A DNA stretch of 64,000 nt from Myrica gale (Eukaryota; Streptophyta; Magnoliopsida; Fagales; Myricaceae): positions 3,851,501 through 3,915,500 of the forward strand of contig OZ005605.1 in NCBI GenBank assembly GCA_963930655.1, written 5' to 3'. Numbering within the stretch: position 1 is the first letter of the stretch; each line of letters begins with the position of its first letter. The notes beneath the pieces are model-generated. The model was not told the DNA's origin and searched no databases. It saw only the letters and a list, made by a program, of their open reading frames with translations. Made by a program: the position numbers and the translations under genes. Below, in pieces: positions 22,337-34,289 of this stretch.

Positions 22337-23462
22337 ATGACACATTTAGTCCAACTACCAAGGAGTCATGTGTTTTTAAGGCACAAGAAGAAGTCAGCAC
22401 TGTCATCGTACCCTTCACAGCCACTCCGCAAGATCCACATCATCATACCTAGTCCATTCATCCATTAATGATCTGCAGCTCTCCCTTAAACCAAGAAGTT
22501 GCTCCTCCCAACCTCAATATCATCACCAATCAGTCCAACTCACACACTGATACACTCATTACACTACCCTTGCCATCTATAACTCGGCCAACCCAAATAT
22601 AGGATCTTCTACCCCTCCTCAACCTTCTTCTCCTTCTTTTTAAGGATTTTGGGCGCCAACCTTCACTTATATATACCCCCACCATCTCAAACCCAACTCC
22701 ACCACTGCCACACCCGATCACTCCACTTCATCCACCATGGACCTTGATAAGCATCCTGTCTAAACCCCTAGGCCCTAGTCCAATATCAACCGAAGGCTTC
22801 ACCTCCAATATTATCACCATACAAGAACTACCCCCTTCTCCACCCATAGCCCAGCCCATCTCACACCATATCAGGATGTGGAACTTCACGCCTTCTCAAT
22901 CCCATACCATCCTGACATATCTCATATCTTTTCGGACTCACAGCCTAGTGAATATTCTGTCTTTCCCATGATTCCATTTCCTCTCATCGATACTTCTGCA
23001 TCATATCAACCCTTACCCCCCCCCCCCTCCACATGGCTCGTGACTCAGTTTTCATCCCTGTGGCATCTAATCAGCCCCCCATGAGCTTAAAGGCAAAGGC
23101 AAAACTAGTCAGCCCACTAGCAGGAAATCCAATCCTAGATCCCAGGCCTCCTAGAAATCAGGCCCATCAAAAAGAGGTGGAAAAAGAAAAGCTGAAGATG
23201 AGGTGGATTCCTTTCTCTCATTCCCAAAAAAAAATTAGTCATTGAGCCAATCCACCAGAACCAACCTGATCTCATTATCTCTATCATCCAACAATCCCAG
23301 CACTTGTAATATCTCAATGCAGCCCAGCAAAAACTTGAATGTAAATAGTTGAGATCTCAGATTCATCATGATCGTGCCAATCATATTCTCTCTCTCACCT
23401 CACACTGAAAAATTCGATCCGATGGCTGAGGAGGCGAGCCTATATCTGCCCCACCCCGCCCC

Positions 23463-24955
23463 ATGAAGCTCCTCTCCTGGAATGTCAAGGGATGGCTCGT
23501 ACCTCAACAATCAACTCCCTTCCGACCTCTTCATGGTTATGGAGGAGCATACTTAGAGCCATGAAGGCGAAATATCTCTAAACTCAATCCTTTTGGGAGA
23601 TTTAGCCCTTTCCGACCTCTTCATGGTTATATAGGAGCATACTTAGTACCAGACCTCTTCTTAAATAAGGTTTTTGTCACCTAATAACGGCTTCAATACA
23701 TATGTCTGGCAGGACCCATGGATCCCAACTATGCCATCTTTCAACCAAACCCAAAAACAACTGTTGTTCAGCAGCCTCACAATTTGACAGTGGCAAGCCT
23801 TAAATATCCAATCACCCGGTGCTTGGATACACTAAAGCAAATATTTGATACTAGCACAATTCAAGCAATTTTGCAACTCCACCCATCCTCTCTAGAGCAC
23901 CCTGATAGCAAAGGCCATTTTCTGGTTAAATCAGCTTATCACCTTACTATTGCAGACCCTGCTCCACATCAATAACAACTGATGAAAATGGTTGGGGATT
24001 TGGAAACTTAAAATTCATGCTCGACTAAAACTTTTCTTGTGGAAATTAGCTTGGGATACCCTACTGGCCAAAAATTGTCTGCCATAGGCTCCTCAACATT
24101 GCATATTGACTTCGATCTCTGCTCTATATGTTGCAATGACAAATAATCTCTGGAACGCTTGTTTTTGGACTGCTCAGTACAACAAATAATATGGAGGAAT
24201 TCTTGTTTTCCTATTATCTTACAGCACATTAGCCCTCATACCATTCATGAGCTCCAACGTGCAATCATTGATCCACAAGGGAAACTTTCCCTATCTGAGG
24301 CCGATGCTCATCATTTTTAACTATTTGCAGCTATTGCATTAGATCAGGTATGGATGCTTCGCAATAAACTAAGAAAGCATTTGGTGACATTCTATGATCC
24401 TATAAAACTGGCGGTAGGTATTTCAAAGCTTTCCTGGGAACATCTTTAAGCATGGCACTAGGCACCTTTTATTCATCCTCATCGTATGTCATGCAACATT
24501 AAGATATCCAGATATAGATTTCAATTTGATGCTGCTGTGAGACCTCTTAATTCTATAGTTGTTGTGGTTTGTGTTTACCCTTCAGATAATATTATTGCAG
24601 CTTAGACAAAATTTCTGTGTGGCATATCTGATCCTTTTGCTGCAGAAGCCTCAGCTTCTATACTTGCAGCAAATTTAGCACAATCTGGGCTTCAACAAAG
24701 TGTTATTTGAAGGTGATTCCAGAATTGTTATTGTAGCTCTGCGCAGCGAAGAATCTGATGGGGAATGCTCTGTCTTGAACATTATTTCTAATGCCGTCAA
24801 TGTTCTCTCCAACTCTTCTTCCTGGTCTGCTAGAAAGATAAAAAGACTTGAAAACTCTAAGCCGCATATTCTTGCGCAATGGACCATGACTCACCAGTTT
24901 AATGATCACATTCCCCCTTCCCTTTTCCACTTATGGAGTTCTGATCCTCCTTAAA
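23463..24955 (+). pseudogene. LINE ORF2 remnant lacking the endonuclease body and RT
   Basis: ATG 23463 starts MKLLSWNVKG, the canonical start of the LINE endonuclease. Within a few codons the sequence switches to the region normally found after RT: KAKYL near 23565, DPWIP near 23715, and a zf-RVT-type SAYHL near 23930. It then continues to the RNase H domain (AAEASASILAANLAQSG near 24640-24690). The frame has many stops. Two direct repeats of CGACCTCTTCATGGTTAT (about 23523 and 23612) lie at the junction. Confidence 0.7.
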
Positions 24956-25016
24956 TACTCTTTGTATATTTTTTAAGTTATTAATATAATAGTATACACA
25001 TTTTTCAGAAAAAAAA

Positions 25017-25492
25017 TGGCCCTTGAAACATCAGATACAAGAGGGGGGAACCTTTTGGGAACGCTTGCAAGCCATATAACAAAAGAAATCTCTTGAGAAC
25101 CCATACGCCTGCAAAACGAAACATAGATGAGAGGAGAGATCTGACAAAACCAAACCCATCAGTTTTGTATATGGATTGAACCATGGTGTACTTGGAGCAA
25201 TGTTGTCCTAGAAAAAGCTTCATATAAGGGATTTCATCAAAAGCAGCCTCTATACCACCATTTACGCTTCCTTTTGACAAAAGTTCATCACATTCTTCCG
25301 TACTATTATATTGCTTAAGATGAGATTTTTAAAAATTCATCTGTTATAAGATTCCGGAAACAAAAGAGCCCTTCCCGGTACCCAACATTCGCCCGATCCT
25401 TAATAAGCTGAATGACATCCAGTAAAAGTTGGCTGCAACTGTTGAATTGTTAGTAGGGAGGTCAAACTTGCAGTGTAGCTATGAGTAAGTAT
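25017..25492 (-). pseudogene. Glutamate receptor-like (GLR) gene fragment
   Basis: Read on the minus strand from 25492, the sequence gives SYTASLTSLLTIQQLQP (the iGluR pore-proximal SYTANLA-type motif). A lysine/arginine-containing segment with VGYREGSF follows, and then GGIEAAFDEIPYMKLFL with CSKYTMV and TDGFGF. After an interruption of roughly 75 bases at a likely intron site it resumes with AFPKGSPL. This is the end of the third membrane segment and the second half of the ligand-binding domain of plant GLR channels. It is broken by a stop-containing stretch near 25320-25350 and a frameshift near 25040. A copia LTR truncates it at 25493 and the LINE tail at 25016. Confidence 0.75.
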
Positions 25493-25784
25493 TGTTGGAA
25501 AATGAAAATGTTTCATCGAAAGGAAGTTACCGCTAGGCTGTTAAATACAGGAGGCAACCGGTCTTTCACATTGCTTTTGTTTTGTCTGAATAATTGTGCA
25601 AGTTATTTTAAATCTGCGTATTACTATTTATAGAGCAATGGGAAGAGTTGCAACTCTTCCGTATTAACGGGTAACCTCCATGGAAGTTACTTCCATAGAG
25701 ATGTCGTTACAGAGCAATGCCTCTATTCAGGGTGATCTAATGGCTTGATCACCCTATGCACTGAATGGCTGCAATAGTTCAACA
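25493..25784 (-). repeat. 3' LTR of the truncated copia element
   Basis: 292 bp bounded by TGTTG and CAACA, the usual short inverted ends of an LTR. On the minus strand a TATA-like CTATAAATAG lies near 25626-25635. The left flank is AGTAT; the matching right-hand flank has been lost. Confidence 0.8.
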
Positions 25785-26519
25785 TCTCCCACTTGATCAT
25801 GCCATTAGTTGTGATCTGTAACTTAAACTGAAGTCTTTCAGCATTTCATCTGTCGTAAATAACAGATTGACTCTTGATAAATAATTCACATATTATATTT
25901 ATCTAAATTTACCTTTTTACCATATATTGATCCAATATATTAGAGGTGTTACACATTTCCATTGAATAAAATAAAACTGCTAGGATATTTTATTTCAGTG
26001 TAATTTGTACTTTGTAATACTATGGATATTTAACAGTTTCAATACCATGGAGTTACAATATCCAAAATTACATATATTGACTATCTTAATTACCAATATT
26101 ATAATACAGATAGTCTATTTACATTTCGTTTATCTAGGCATCCCCGAATATTTATGAAATTGTACTTTTATCTATGTGACTACCACATCTATATGTCTCT
26201 TAGTCCCATCGAAGTCACATGCTCTTTGAATTTCCTCAAAGTCAATCCCTTGGTTAGTGGATCGGCTACCATCTCTTCCAGGAAATATTCTATTTTAATT
26301 TCTCCTCGCTCCTCACTATATCTTGAATCTAATGGTAATTTACGTCAATGTGTTTGCTCTTGGAACTTTGAGCTTTACTTTTTATTAAAGAGATAGCAGA
26401 CTTGTTGTCACAAAACACGTTAACTAGTCTGGCAGGTATACCTAATGTTAAACTTTATACAAATCGTTTAATCCAGACTGCATTACTTACTGCTATGTTG
26501 CATGATATATATTCAGCTT

Positions 26520-27510
26520 CTATGGTGGATTTGGCAACAACCCTATTTCTCGCTTAACCATGAAACAACTGTACCATGAAACAACTGTACCACAAAAAAA
26601 AAGATTACCATTTGTAGATTTTCTATCATCGCGATCACCAGCGAAATCGACATCTGTATAGCCTATTATTTCTAGATCATTTATACCAAAACACAAACTT
26701 AACTTTTTGGTGCCTTGAAGATATCTAAATATCTTTTTTATTGCTTTCCAATGGGCCTTTACAAGCTGATTGGATTGATATCTACTTACGACAAATATAG
26801 TAGGTATTGTTGTAGTCATTGCATACATCAGACTTCCAACGGCCTGAGCATATAGAATATTTTTCATTTCATTTATATCTTCATTAGTTTATGGACGCAT
26901 CTTTTTACTTAAATTTGATCCTTTACTCATTGGTGTGCTCAATAGTTTGCAATTATGCATCTCAAATTTTTTAAGCACCTTTTCTAAATATTTTTCTTGA
27001 TCCAGATATAACAACTTGGAAATTCTATCTCTTGAGATTTTTTATCCCTAATACATAGGTAGCAAGACCATGTCTTTCATTTAAAATTTGGATCCGAGAA
27101 ATATTTTTGTTTTGGTCATCATATTTTGAGAATTACTAGCCAATGATATATCATCAACATATAATGATAATATAGTTGTTTCTTCATCACGTCTCCAAAT
27201 ATTTAATTGCTTCAAATCACAGTTCTAGAATTGCTTCATGGAATTTTAAATATCATTGTCTCGATGATTGTTTTAATCCATGTAATGATCTTTTCAGTTT
27301 GTAGACTTTTTTCTTTTTTATAATTAAATTCAAACCCTTCCGATTGAATCATATAGATATCTTCATTTAATTCGTCATTTAGAAACATTGTTTTCACATC
27401 TAATTGATGCAATTCTAAATCCATATATGCAACAATAGGCACAATTATTCTTACCGATGCAAATTTAGCTACAGGAGAATATATATCAACAAAGTCTACA
27501 CCGGATTGCT
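26520..27510 (-). pseudogene. Copia RT and RNase H remnants
   Basis: Minus-strand order: an RT piece near 27510-27236 with SPVAKF, LHQLDVKTMFLNDEL and DIYM, then a degenerate gap. The RT-RNase H connection and RNase H (26867-26520) follow, with AVGSLMYA, FRYLQGTK and YTDVDFAGDRDDRKST. RNase H ends in stops before its last motif. Stops and frameshifts are frequent, so this copy is older than the element at 2423. Confidence 0.8.
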
Positions 27511-27520
27511 GAGTAATGAC

Positions 27521-28168
27521 TACAAAATTGACATAGAAGTATTTATGGTTTATTGAGATAGCTAGAAATATACTGAGAGATGAATTTTACCAGTAACTAA
27601 TAAGTGACTGCGGCATCCATTAACGGCTGGAAATTAAAACCATATAGACTAATTTATCAAAAAAAATAAAACTACAAGAACCTATACGACAATATTAATA
27701 AAGCCAAAAGAATAAATATAAACAACATCTGATATTATAGAATAGTCACTGCTGTATTTTATACGTAAAAGTTAAGAATAATAGGACATATAGTATAGTC
27801 ATCGATGTAGGTTATATATATAGATATAATTCAGGAATTTGGACGGTCACCGAATAACATTATTGATTTATATATCTGATAAGATGATCTAGCTATATGC
27901 TCTACTAAAGAAGGCCTGCTTAAACGCTAATCCATGTCCAATTAATACCTATACAAATAGACTGAGGAGTACACAAACCTAAGGGAAATTAAGATAATCA
28001 TGCAAATGTCATTGTAATGAAAGGGACTTTATCGATGAAATTAATAGCAATGGAGTAGCTACGTACAAGTCAATTCTATCAAGGAACCTTACATTTGCCA
28101 GCCAATTTCCATACCACTTTAAAACAGTATCCCTGTTTAGTTTTCACCCTTCCTGTCTGGCTGGTGAT
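27521..28168. other. AT-rich spacer
   Basis: No gene, repeat or element terminus is recognised apart from the left flank of the hAT element at 28169. Confidence 0.5.
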
Positions 28169-31100
28169 TAGGGGTGTGCAAAAAATATCCGGCCCGACTG
28201 CCCGACCCGACTTGACCCGATCGGGTCGGCCTTAGTCGGATACTGTGGTTTAAAAAACAAACACTCGGGTCGGAGTCGGATATCCGGATAAAAATCCGTT
28301 TTTACCGACCCGACCTGAAACGCGCGTTTTGGCCTTAGTAAAAAGCGCGTTTCAGTCTGCCCTGCACCCCACCCTTCGCGATTCAGCCCTACCCTCCTCC
28401 CTTCGTGAATTTTCACATTTCTCTTACTGAATCCCGACTTCCCCTTTTCCTCTAAAACGTCACACCCCTTCGAATAAAAAACCCTAACCTAGCTGTGACT
28501 CTGTAAGCTGTCAGGTGCCGCCGGCCGCCCAGTCGCCAGTCACCGCACCCCCCTTGGTCGCCAGTCTCCAGTCGCCGCACCCCCTTCAAGTTCGCGATTA
28601 AAGCTCTCAGCCTCTCTTCAGATCTCTCTCTCTCTCTCTCTCACACACATATGAATCATATGATGTATCACCCTAGATTTATTGCTGCTAATTTCGTGAT
28701 TGCTTTGTTTATTTTGATTGCAAATCTAGGTTTGTCGAACTGACTTGTAGCTGAAACACAAGGTAAATTTTTTTGTTTGTTTGTTTGCTGTTGGAACTTG
28801 GGGCTATTAATATTAGTTTTCATTTTCTTTGATTATTAGTTTCTATTTGTTTGGTTGATAAATATTTTTGTAAAGTCCTTGAATTGCTTAACATATGAAA
28901 TTTTTTTTTTGTAGATATACCGGTAGGCAGAAGGAGTTTTCTTATTGCTTTGTTTGCTTTGCACATTTTTGATTGCTTGGTTTTAGATTTCATGATGCTT
29001 GATTGCTTCTTTATTTTGTGAATGATGCCCTAGATGCCTTACAGTAGTTAGCTTTTAGTTGATATGTTCAATTATAACAACAAACATAATTTGTTATTGT
29101 TATTTGTTAATTATGAATTCTGATTTGAAGTTATTGTAGATATATTGTGGTACTTATGTAACTGTGTTGCTGTTGGAGACTTGGAGTGTTGTTGTACTTC
29201 GCTGCTAACTTGCTCAGGTCAGTGTATATTTTGTCATTTTGGTATTTTAGAAATTATAATATTTTGCCTATGGAGATTGGAGGTCAGGGCTTGATGTATT
29301 GGGTTGTTGGTGATTGAAGATTGAAGTGCTTAATTGGTTTATGATTTATCTTTGATTCTTTGTTGAACAATATAATGATATATAGTGTGTATATTGATTT
29401 GAAAAATATATAGTGTGTATATTGATTTGAAAAATATATAATTTGTATATTGATTTGATTTGCTGAATTGGATTATATAATTTAACAGATGGAACCAATT
29501 AATTTTGATAATTTTGATGCATAAAAGAATCCTAGCATTTCGTAAGATTCAATATCACAAAGGGGCAATGATTGGGAGAGAATTAGAGGAGTGTACGCTT
29601 GAATGAGAAATCTATAAATTTCTTACTATTACAGTTGATAATGTCACTGTCAATGATAGTGTTATTGATTGGTTGAAGAAAATAACCTTGAGCAGTGATC
29701 AAACTATTTGTGGCCATGATTTCATTCATATGAGGTGTAGTGCACACATTTTGAATCTAATTGTCCATGAGGGGTTGAAAGAACTTGATGAGTCTGTCAT
29801 TAAGGTTCAGAACTGGTGAAGTATGTGAAGTCTTCTCCTGCTAGGTTAGCAAAATTTAGAACTTGTGTGGAGAAGAAAAGAATTCAGTTGCTTTATCTTT
29901 GTGTCTTGATGTTCCAACTAGATGGAACTCCACTTACCTCATGTTGAATGTTGCTAAAAAATACCAGAGGGCCTTTGAGTTGTTGCAGGAGGATGATGGA
30001 CAAATATATAATTATTTGAATGAGAATGGACCAGGTAGGAGAGGATTAAGAGCTCTTGATGATGGTGATTGGAATAGAGTTAGAACGTTTGTGAAATTTT
30101 TGCAAATTTTCTATGATGTTACGATGTGACTCTCTGGTTCAATGTATGCCACTTTTAATTTGCATTTTCAAGAAGTCTCCTACATTCATACTCATTTGAT
30201 GGCATAGTGTGATAGTCATGATGATTTATTTAGTGCCATGACTTTTAGAATGAAGTTGACGTATGAAAAATATTGAGGGGATGTCCAAAAGATCAATAGG
30301 CTCTTGTTTGTGGGTGCTATCCTTGACCCACGTTACAAGATTGTCATCCTAGAATTTTGGTTCAAGAAGATTATTGGTGTTGAGGAAGGGGACAAAATTA
30401 TTGAGATCTTGAAAGTGGATGTCGAGCGGTTGTATAGGCACTACAATGATGGACTATCTTCAGATGGGCCTAGGATGGACAATGAAATTAGTGATGACTA
30501 TGATTACGACTCTCAAAGCAGTGGCAGCACAGTGGGGAGGGAAAGGGGAAGTTCGAATCCGTTGTGTATCTTGCAAGAATTCCATCAATCTCGGGCATCT
30601 AGGAATTTGTTAGATTGCAAGAGTGAGTTGGAGCGTTATTACTTGGAGGATGTGGAGTCCCCTAGTTCAGTGTTTGATATTTTAACTTGGTGGAAGGTTA
30701 ACTCCACCAAATTTCCAATTATTGCTCAAATTGCACGAGATGTGCTAGTTATACCTATCACTATCGTTGCTTCTGAGTTCGCATTCAGCATTGGAGGGAG
30801 CGTTCTGGATCCCTATCGGAGCTCATTGGCTCCAAAAACAGTTGAGGCTCTCATATGTGCTCAGAATTGGCTAAGGTCATCACCCATTTGCCCTGCCCAA
30901 CGTGTCTTAGAAGCGTTGATGACTTTGAAAGCTTTAGACTAGACTCGGGTAATAATGTTCCCTGAAATTCAATTCATTTATTGTTTTGGTTCTTCTTTTT
31001 GTGTAATTAATGTTGTTGTCATGTTTTTGTATAGAATTGGAAGATGATCCTGTGCGTATCTTTTTGGATGAATCTTGAATGTATTGGATTTTGGACATTA

Positions 31101-32082
31101 TCAAAGTGTGTGGTATTGACATAATGTGAGTAATATCTTACTTGTAACTTATAATATTGCACTTATTTGTTTCTTTTTCTATCCTACTTCTAAGTTCTAA
31201 CAGTAATTCTTCTAATTCATTTTCTACAGGATGGAAATTGGAAAACATTGTTTTTCTTCATCAAATTGTTGGATACTTGGAATGTTATTAATTTTAATGT
31301 AACATTTTGTTGCCTTTTTGGTTCGTTCATTATTGAGTTAGTGTATATTTTTGTTTTTATTTGTTATATTTTGCTATTTCTGTTAATTATAATTTAGAAG
31401 TGTGGAAGTATTTGTTTTTATTTGTTATATCTTGTAATTTAATTTAAAAGTGTGGAAGTGTATATTGTTTTTTTTATTTGTTATATTTTTCTATTTTTGT
31501 TAATTATAATTTAGAAGTGTGGAAGTATTTGTTTTTATTTGTTATTTAATTTAGAAGTATGGAAGTGTATATTTTTTGTTTTTATTTGTTATATTTTGTT
31601 ATTTTTGTTAATTAGAGTTTAGAAGTGTGAAAGTGTATTTTTTTTGTTTAATTAATATGTGATCCATATACATATATGAATTATGATGTATGGAAATGAA
31701 TTTATATTAGATATATAGTTGTTAAAATGATTTTTATTTTTTTACATGACAATTTCTACAAAGAAAACATTGTCTAAAAACAAAACACACTTAACATAAC
31801 AACTTAAAAAAAAGCCCAAATAACACCTTAAGGCTCAATTCGGATTGCCTAAAGCACACTGCAAAAAAAAAATTAAAAAAAGGTCCGTTAAACAGTAAAC
31901 AAGGCTCAATTTCGTCAAACCCAAATCAGAAAACCGATCTGAAATCGACCCGAGATCTGACTATCCGAATCCACCGAATAATACCTATCCGGATTCGGAT
32001 TTCGGATTCGAAATCCGGTATCCGAATTTTTCAAATTCGGATATACCATTTCCGAATCCGAAAAATTCGGTGCACACCCCTA
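28169..32082 (+). mobile_element. hAT transposon with transposase remains
   Basis: A perfect 12-bp terminal inverted repeat (TAGGGGTGTGCA at 28169-28180, complement at 32071-32082) bounds a 3.9-kb element. Subterminal DNA is rich in CCGACCCG and CGGATTCGGAT motifs, the usual binding-site-like clusters of hAT ends. Inside are a 5' leader with CT repeats, introns and a transposase pseudogene on the plus strand. No 8-bp target duplication could be matched at the two ends, so the flanks have mutated or rearranged. Confidence 0.85.
29640..30942 (+). pseudogene. hAT (RICESLEEPER-like) transposase remnant
   Basis: Readable pieces include RCSAHILNL-like sequence near 29740, DVPTRWNSTYLML (about 29910-29950), and ILDPRYK (30320-30340). 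A C-terminal hAT dimerisation domain follows (about 30620-30880) with LTWWKVN, VASEFAFSIGG and LDPYRSSL. These motifs place it in the plant hAT-Ac group. The N-terminal BED zinc finger is not recognisable. Stops occur around 29560-29830 and between 30127 and 30300, so no full transposase is encoded. The last frame (30304-30942, 212 codons) is intact and is the best-preserved part. Confidence 0.85.
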
Positions 32083-32590
32083 GTTTTAAGAATTTTGAGT
32101 TTATAGGAAAAAAATTTGAGAGTTTTCTTTTTTATGGGATTTTATAAAAAGTTGGTGAAAAGTTTAAGAATGTTTGATTAATTGTGAAATAATTTTTATT
32201 ATACTTTGTTGAGAAGTAAAAGAGAGAAATTTGATAGAATTTTTTAATAAAAAAGTAATAAAAATCGTTAAAAAATAAGGAAAGATTAGAAGATTTGATG
32301 TCCATTTTTTTATGAAACAAATCTTAAAGTTTGCCTATTGAAATTTGTGTGAAAATTTTGAGATTTTAATGTCTTGTTGTAAAAGTTTTGTATGTGTTTT
32401 AAAAAAAAAATCTTAAAAAGTTAAAAATGTTTTCTAACCAGATATATATCACGTAAGACTAGGGCTGATGGGAAAGTACTAATGCTGAAATATTCTGTAA
32501 ACCGAAAAGTAACAACGGCTTTTGCTTTCAAGAAATTATTTCCCAAGCTATAACTGGAATATTATATAAAAGAGCAATCGAAACCTTGAC
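32083..32590. other. AT-rich MITE-like debris
   Basis: The sequence is dominated by runs such as AAAATTTTGAG and ends near 32450 in AACATTTTTAAC-complementary motifs followed by CTAACCAG. This is typical of decayed MITEs of the same family as at 40075. No clear pair of termini was found. No gene is seen. Confidence 0.35.
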
Positions 32591-32591
32591 C

Positions 32592-32775
32592 ATAAACTAA
32601 CATGACCTAAACCCCACAGTGTCAATGTCAATAATAATAGTAATTCTTTAGAAGGCAGCCTAGAAAAGCTACAATGTCGATGGAAATCAAGGCAACATCT
32701 CCCTTGACTGAGTCTAATAGTAATCTCGTAGGATAGCGTAAGAGACCAACAACCAAAGCGTACACGACAACTTTC
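32592..32775. repeat. Dispersed duplication, copy 1
   Basis: This segment (containing AACTAACATGACCTAAACCC, AAGGCAGCCTA, ATGGAAATCAAGG, CTCCCTTGACT, AGCGTAAGAGACCAACAACC) recurs at 39985-40303. The similarity is high except for a deletion of about 25 bp in copy 2 and a MITE that replaces about 24 bp there. Confidence 0.8.
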
Positions 32776-33504
32776 ATAACTTTTAGCGTGGTTTGAAGCT
32801 TTTTCTAAGATTAGTTACGTATGTGCAATTTCCTGGTAGCTTCGTCTTACGAAGTAGTAATTGAAAAACACAACATTGATTTCCTAAACAAAAGTAGAAG
32901 ATCAGCAGTTGTGAAGGAATTAAGTTCAATCTAGAATAGGCCTTCTCGTGCCACTTGCCCCACAAGAAACAAATTTTAATGAAATATTTAATGAAGTGAT
33001 ATGCAAATTCCTCCAATCGTAGGTGTAGTTATACGTAGAGACAGGGGTAGGGGAGATAAGGTTTGTGGCGGAAGTTGTTGATTTTGAAAGAAATACATAT
33101 ATTTTAAATTTTCAACCCTATGAATTTCACTAAAATATGTGTTGCATATTTCATCAAATTCACAAAACAAACCTAGATAAAGAATGGTCAAATTATTGAA
33201 TATATTTTAGATGTTGTACATGACTAGTAAATTTCTTTAGTAGAAAAGTCAAAAAGTCATTACATACTACACTGATGTTAACAACTAACACGCAATCAAA
33301 CTGAGAACTCGCAATTGAAGTTATACTCGTATTTAGCTAATGGTACAAAGACACGTACGTAGTAATATTCTAACTGGCAAGCAAAAGAAACTACACAGGC
33401 AAACAAAACCAGCTAGTTTAATGGAAAAAGGTTCTCACGAAGGCAAAGCATCATGTTTCTTCAATGCAAATACGAATTAAAAGCATCTACGTACATATCA
33501 ACCA
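32776..33504. other. Intergenic DNA
   Basis: No gene is recognised. Minus-strand frames at 32783-33016 and 32988-33191 are short and featureless. Confidence 0.5.
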
Positions 33505-34289
33505 AGAGCCTTTTGTGACGAAATTATTCGTCACCGAGTTGTTCAATCGGTAGTTTTATATTAAGAAAAAATTATTATGCGACAAAATGTTCTGTTACGA
33601 TCTGCGTAGGGCTTTTGTCACAAAACTACTTCGTCACTCCATCCGATCGATCGTCAATAACGCCAACCGATCGATCGGTTTGGGTGATACATCTCCACGA
33701 TCAATCATCTATATGGGGAAAGAATTGACACATGGCAAACGTCGAGTAGCTGGTAACTATCACTTTTTTGAATGCTCGTTAGATCAATTGATCAACACGT
33801 CAACGAATGAAAGTGTGCCACGTATAATAAAATTGGCAATCAATCGGATCGTGGAATGATATCAAAGGAACCAAGCACCATTTTTTCGCGGTTACTTCTC
33901 TCCCACACTCTCAAAACGCTCTTAACCATCAATAAGGTCATTTCAACTTGCATTGTCCTTCAAAGTGCGTGGAAAGTTCCCCGTTGTCAACTAAGTTAAA
34001 AGTACGTAGTTATGTTGTGTTCTAAGCGGTTTTAAATAGGTTTTGTAGTTTAGTTTTTTTTTAATTTGCTATATAATCCATTCAGCTCTATATAATTTAT
34101 TTATTATAGTGTTAATGTTTATTTTAGGAGTTTATGATTGTTTAAGGATCAATTTGGGGTCATTTGGGGCGTGTTTTGGGGAAATATAGGTTGTGTTTTT
34201 TTTGCTATCGTCCCCAAGCAATATGTTTAGAAACATGAACAATGCGTATAGTATTTGGCCAATCGTTGTATTTCCTTATAATTTACTCC

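Larger units (their letters stand above)
21105..25016 (+). mobile_element. Internally deleted LINE, plus strand
   Basis: The order on the plus strand is a C-rich 5' leader, ORF1 (about 21320-22340, DUF4283/CCHC type) and a Pro/Ser-rich linker. The first codons of the ORF2 endonuclease follow (MKLLSWNVKG from 23463), then directly the post-RT region (from about 23560) and RNase H (about 24540-24955), with a short A run at 25008-25016. The endonuclease body and the whole RT, normally about 2.5 kb, are absent. The 3' end is joined to a GLR pseudogene, where it presumably inserted. Confidence 0.8.
25493..27520 (-). mobile_element. Truncated Ty1/copia element, minus strand
   Basis: One LTR (25493-25784) is preserved at the left, i.e. 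the 3' end on the minus strand. It is followed by a purine-rich tract (AAGTGGGAGA read on the minus strand) and then by RNase H and RT remnants up to about 27520. Integrase, protease, gag and the second LTR are absent, so the 5' half is lost. The LTR boundary falls inside the GLR pseudogene. Confidence 0.8.

Noticed and set aside
28169-32082. 8-bp target duplication for the hAT element
   Set aside because: The flanks CTGGTGAT and GTTTTAAG do not match in any register that I tried.
33240-33505. CACTA left terminus
   Set aside because: The ACTACACT motif near 33266 does not continue into sequence matching the right end. No CACTACA was found, so the left boundary is only approximate.
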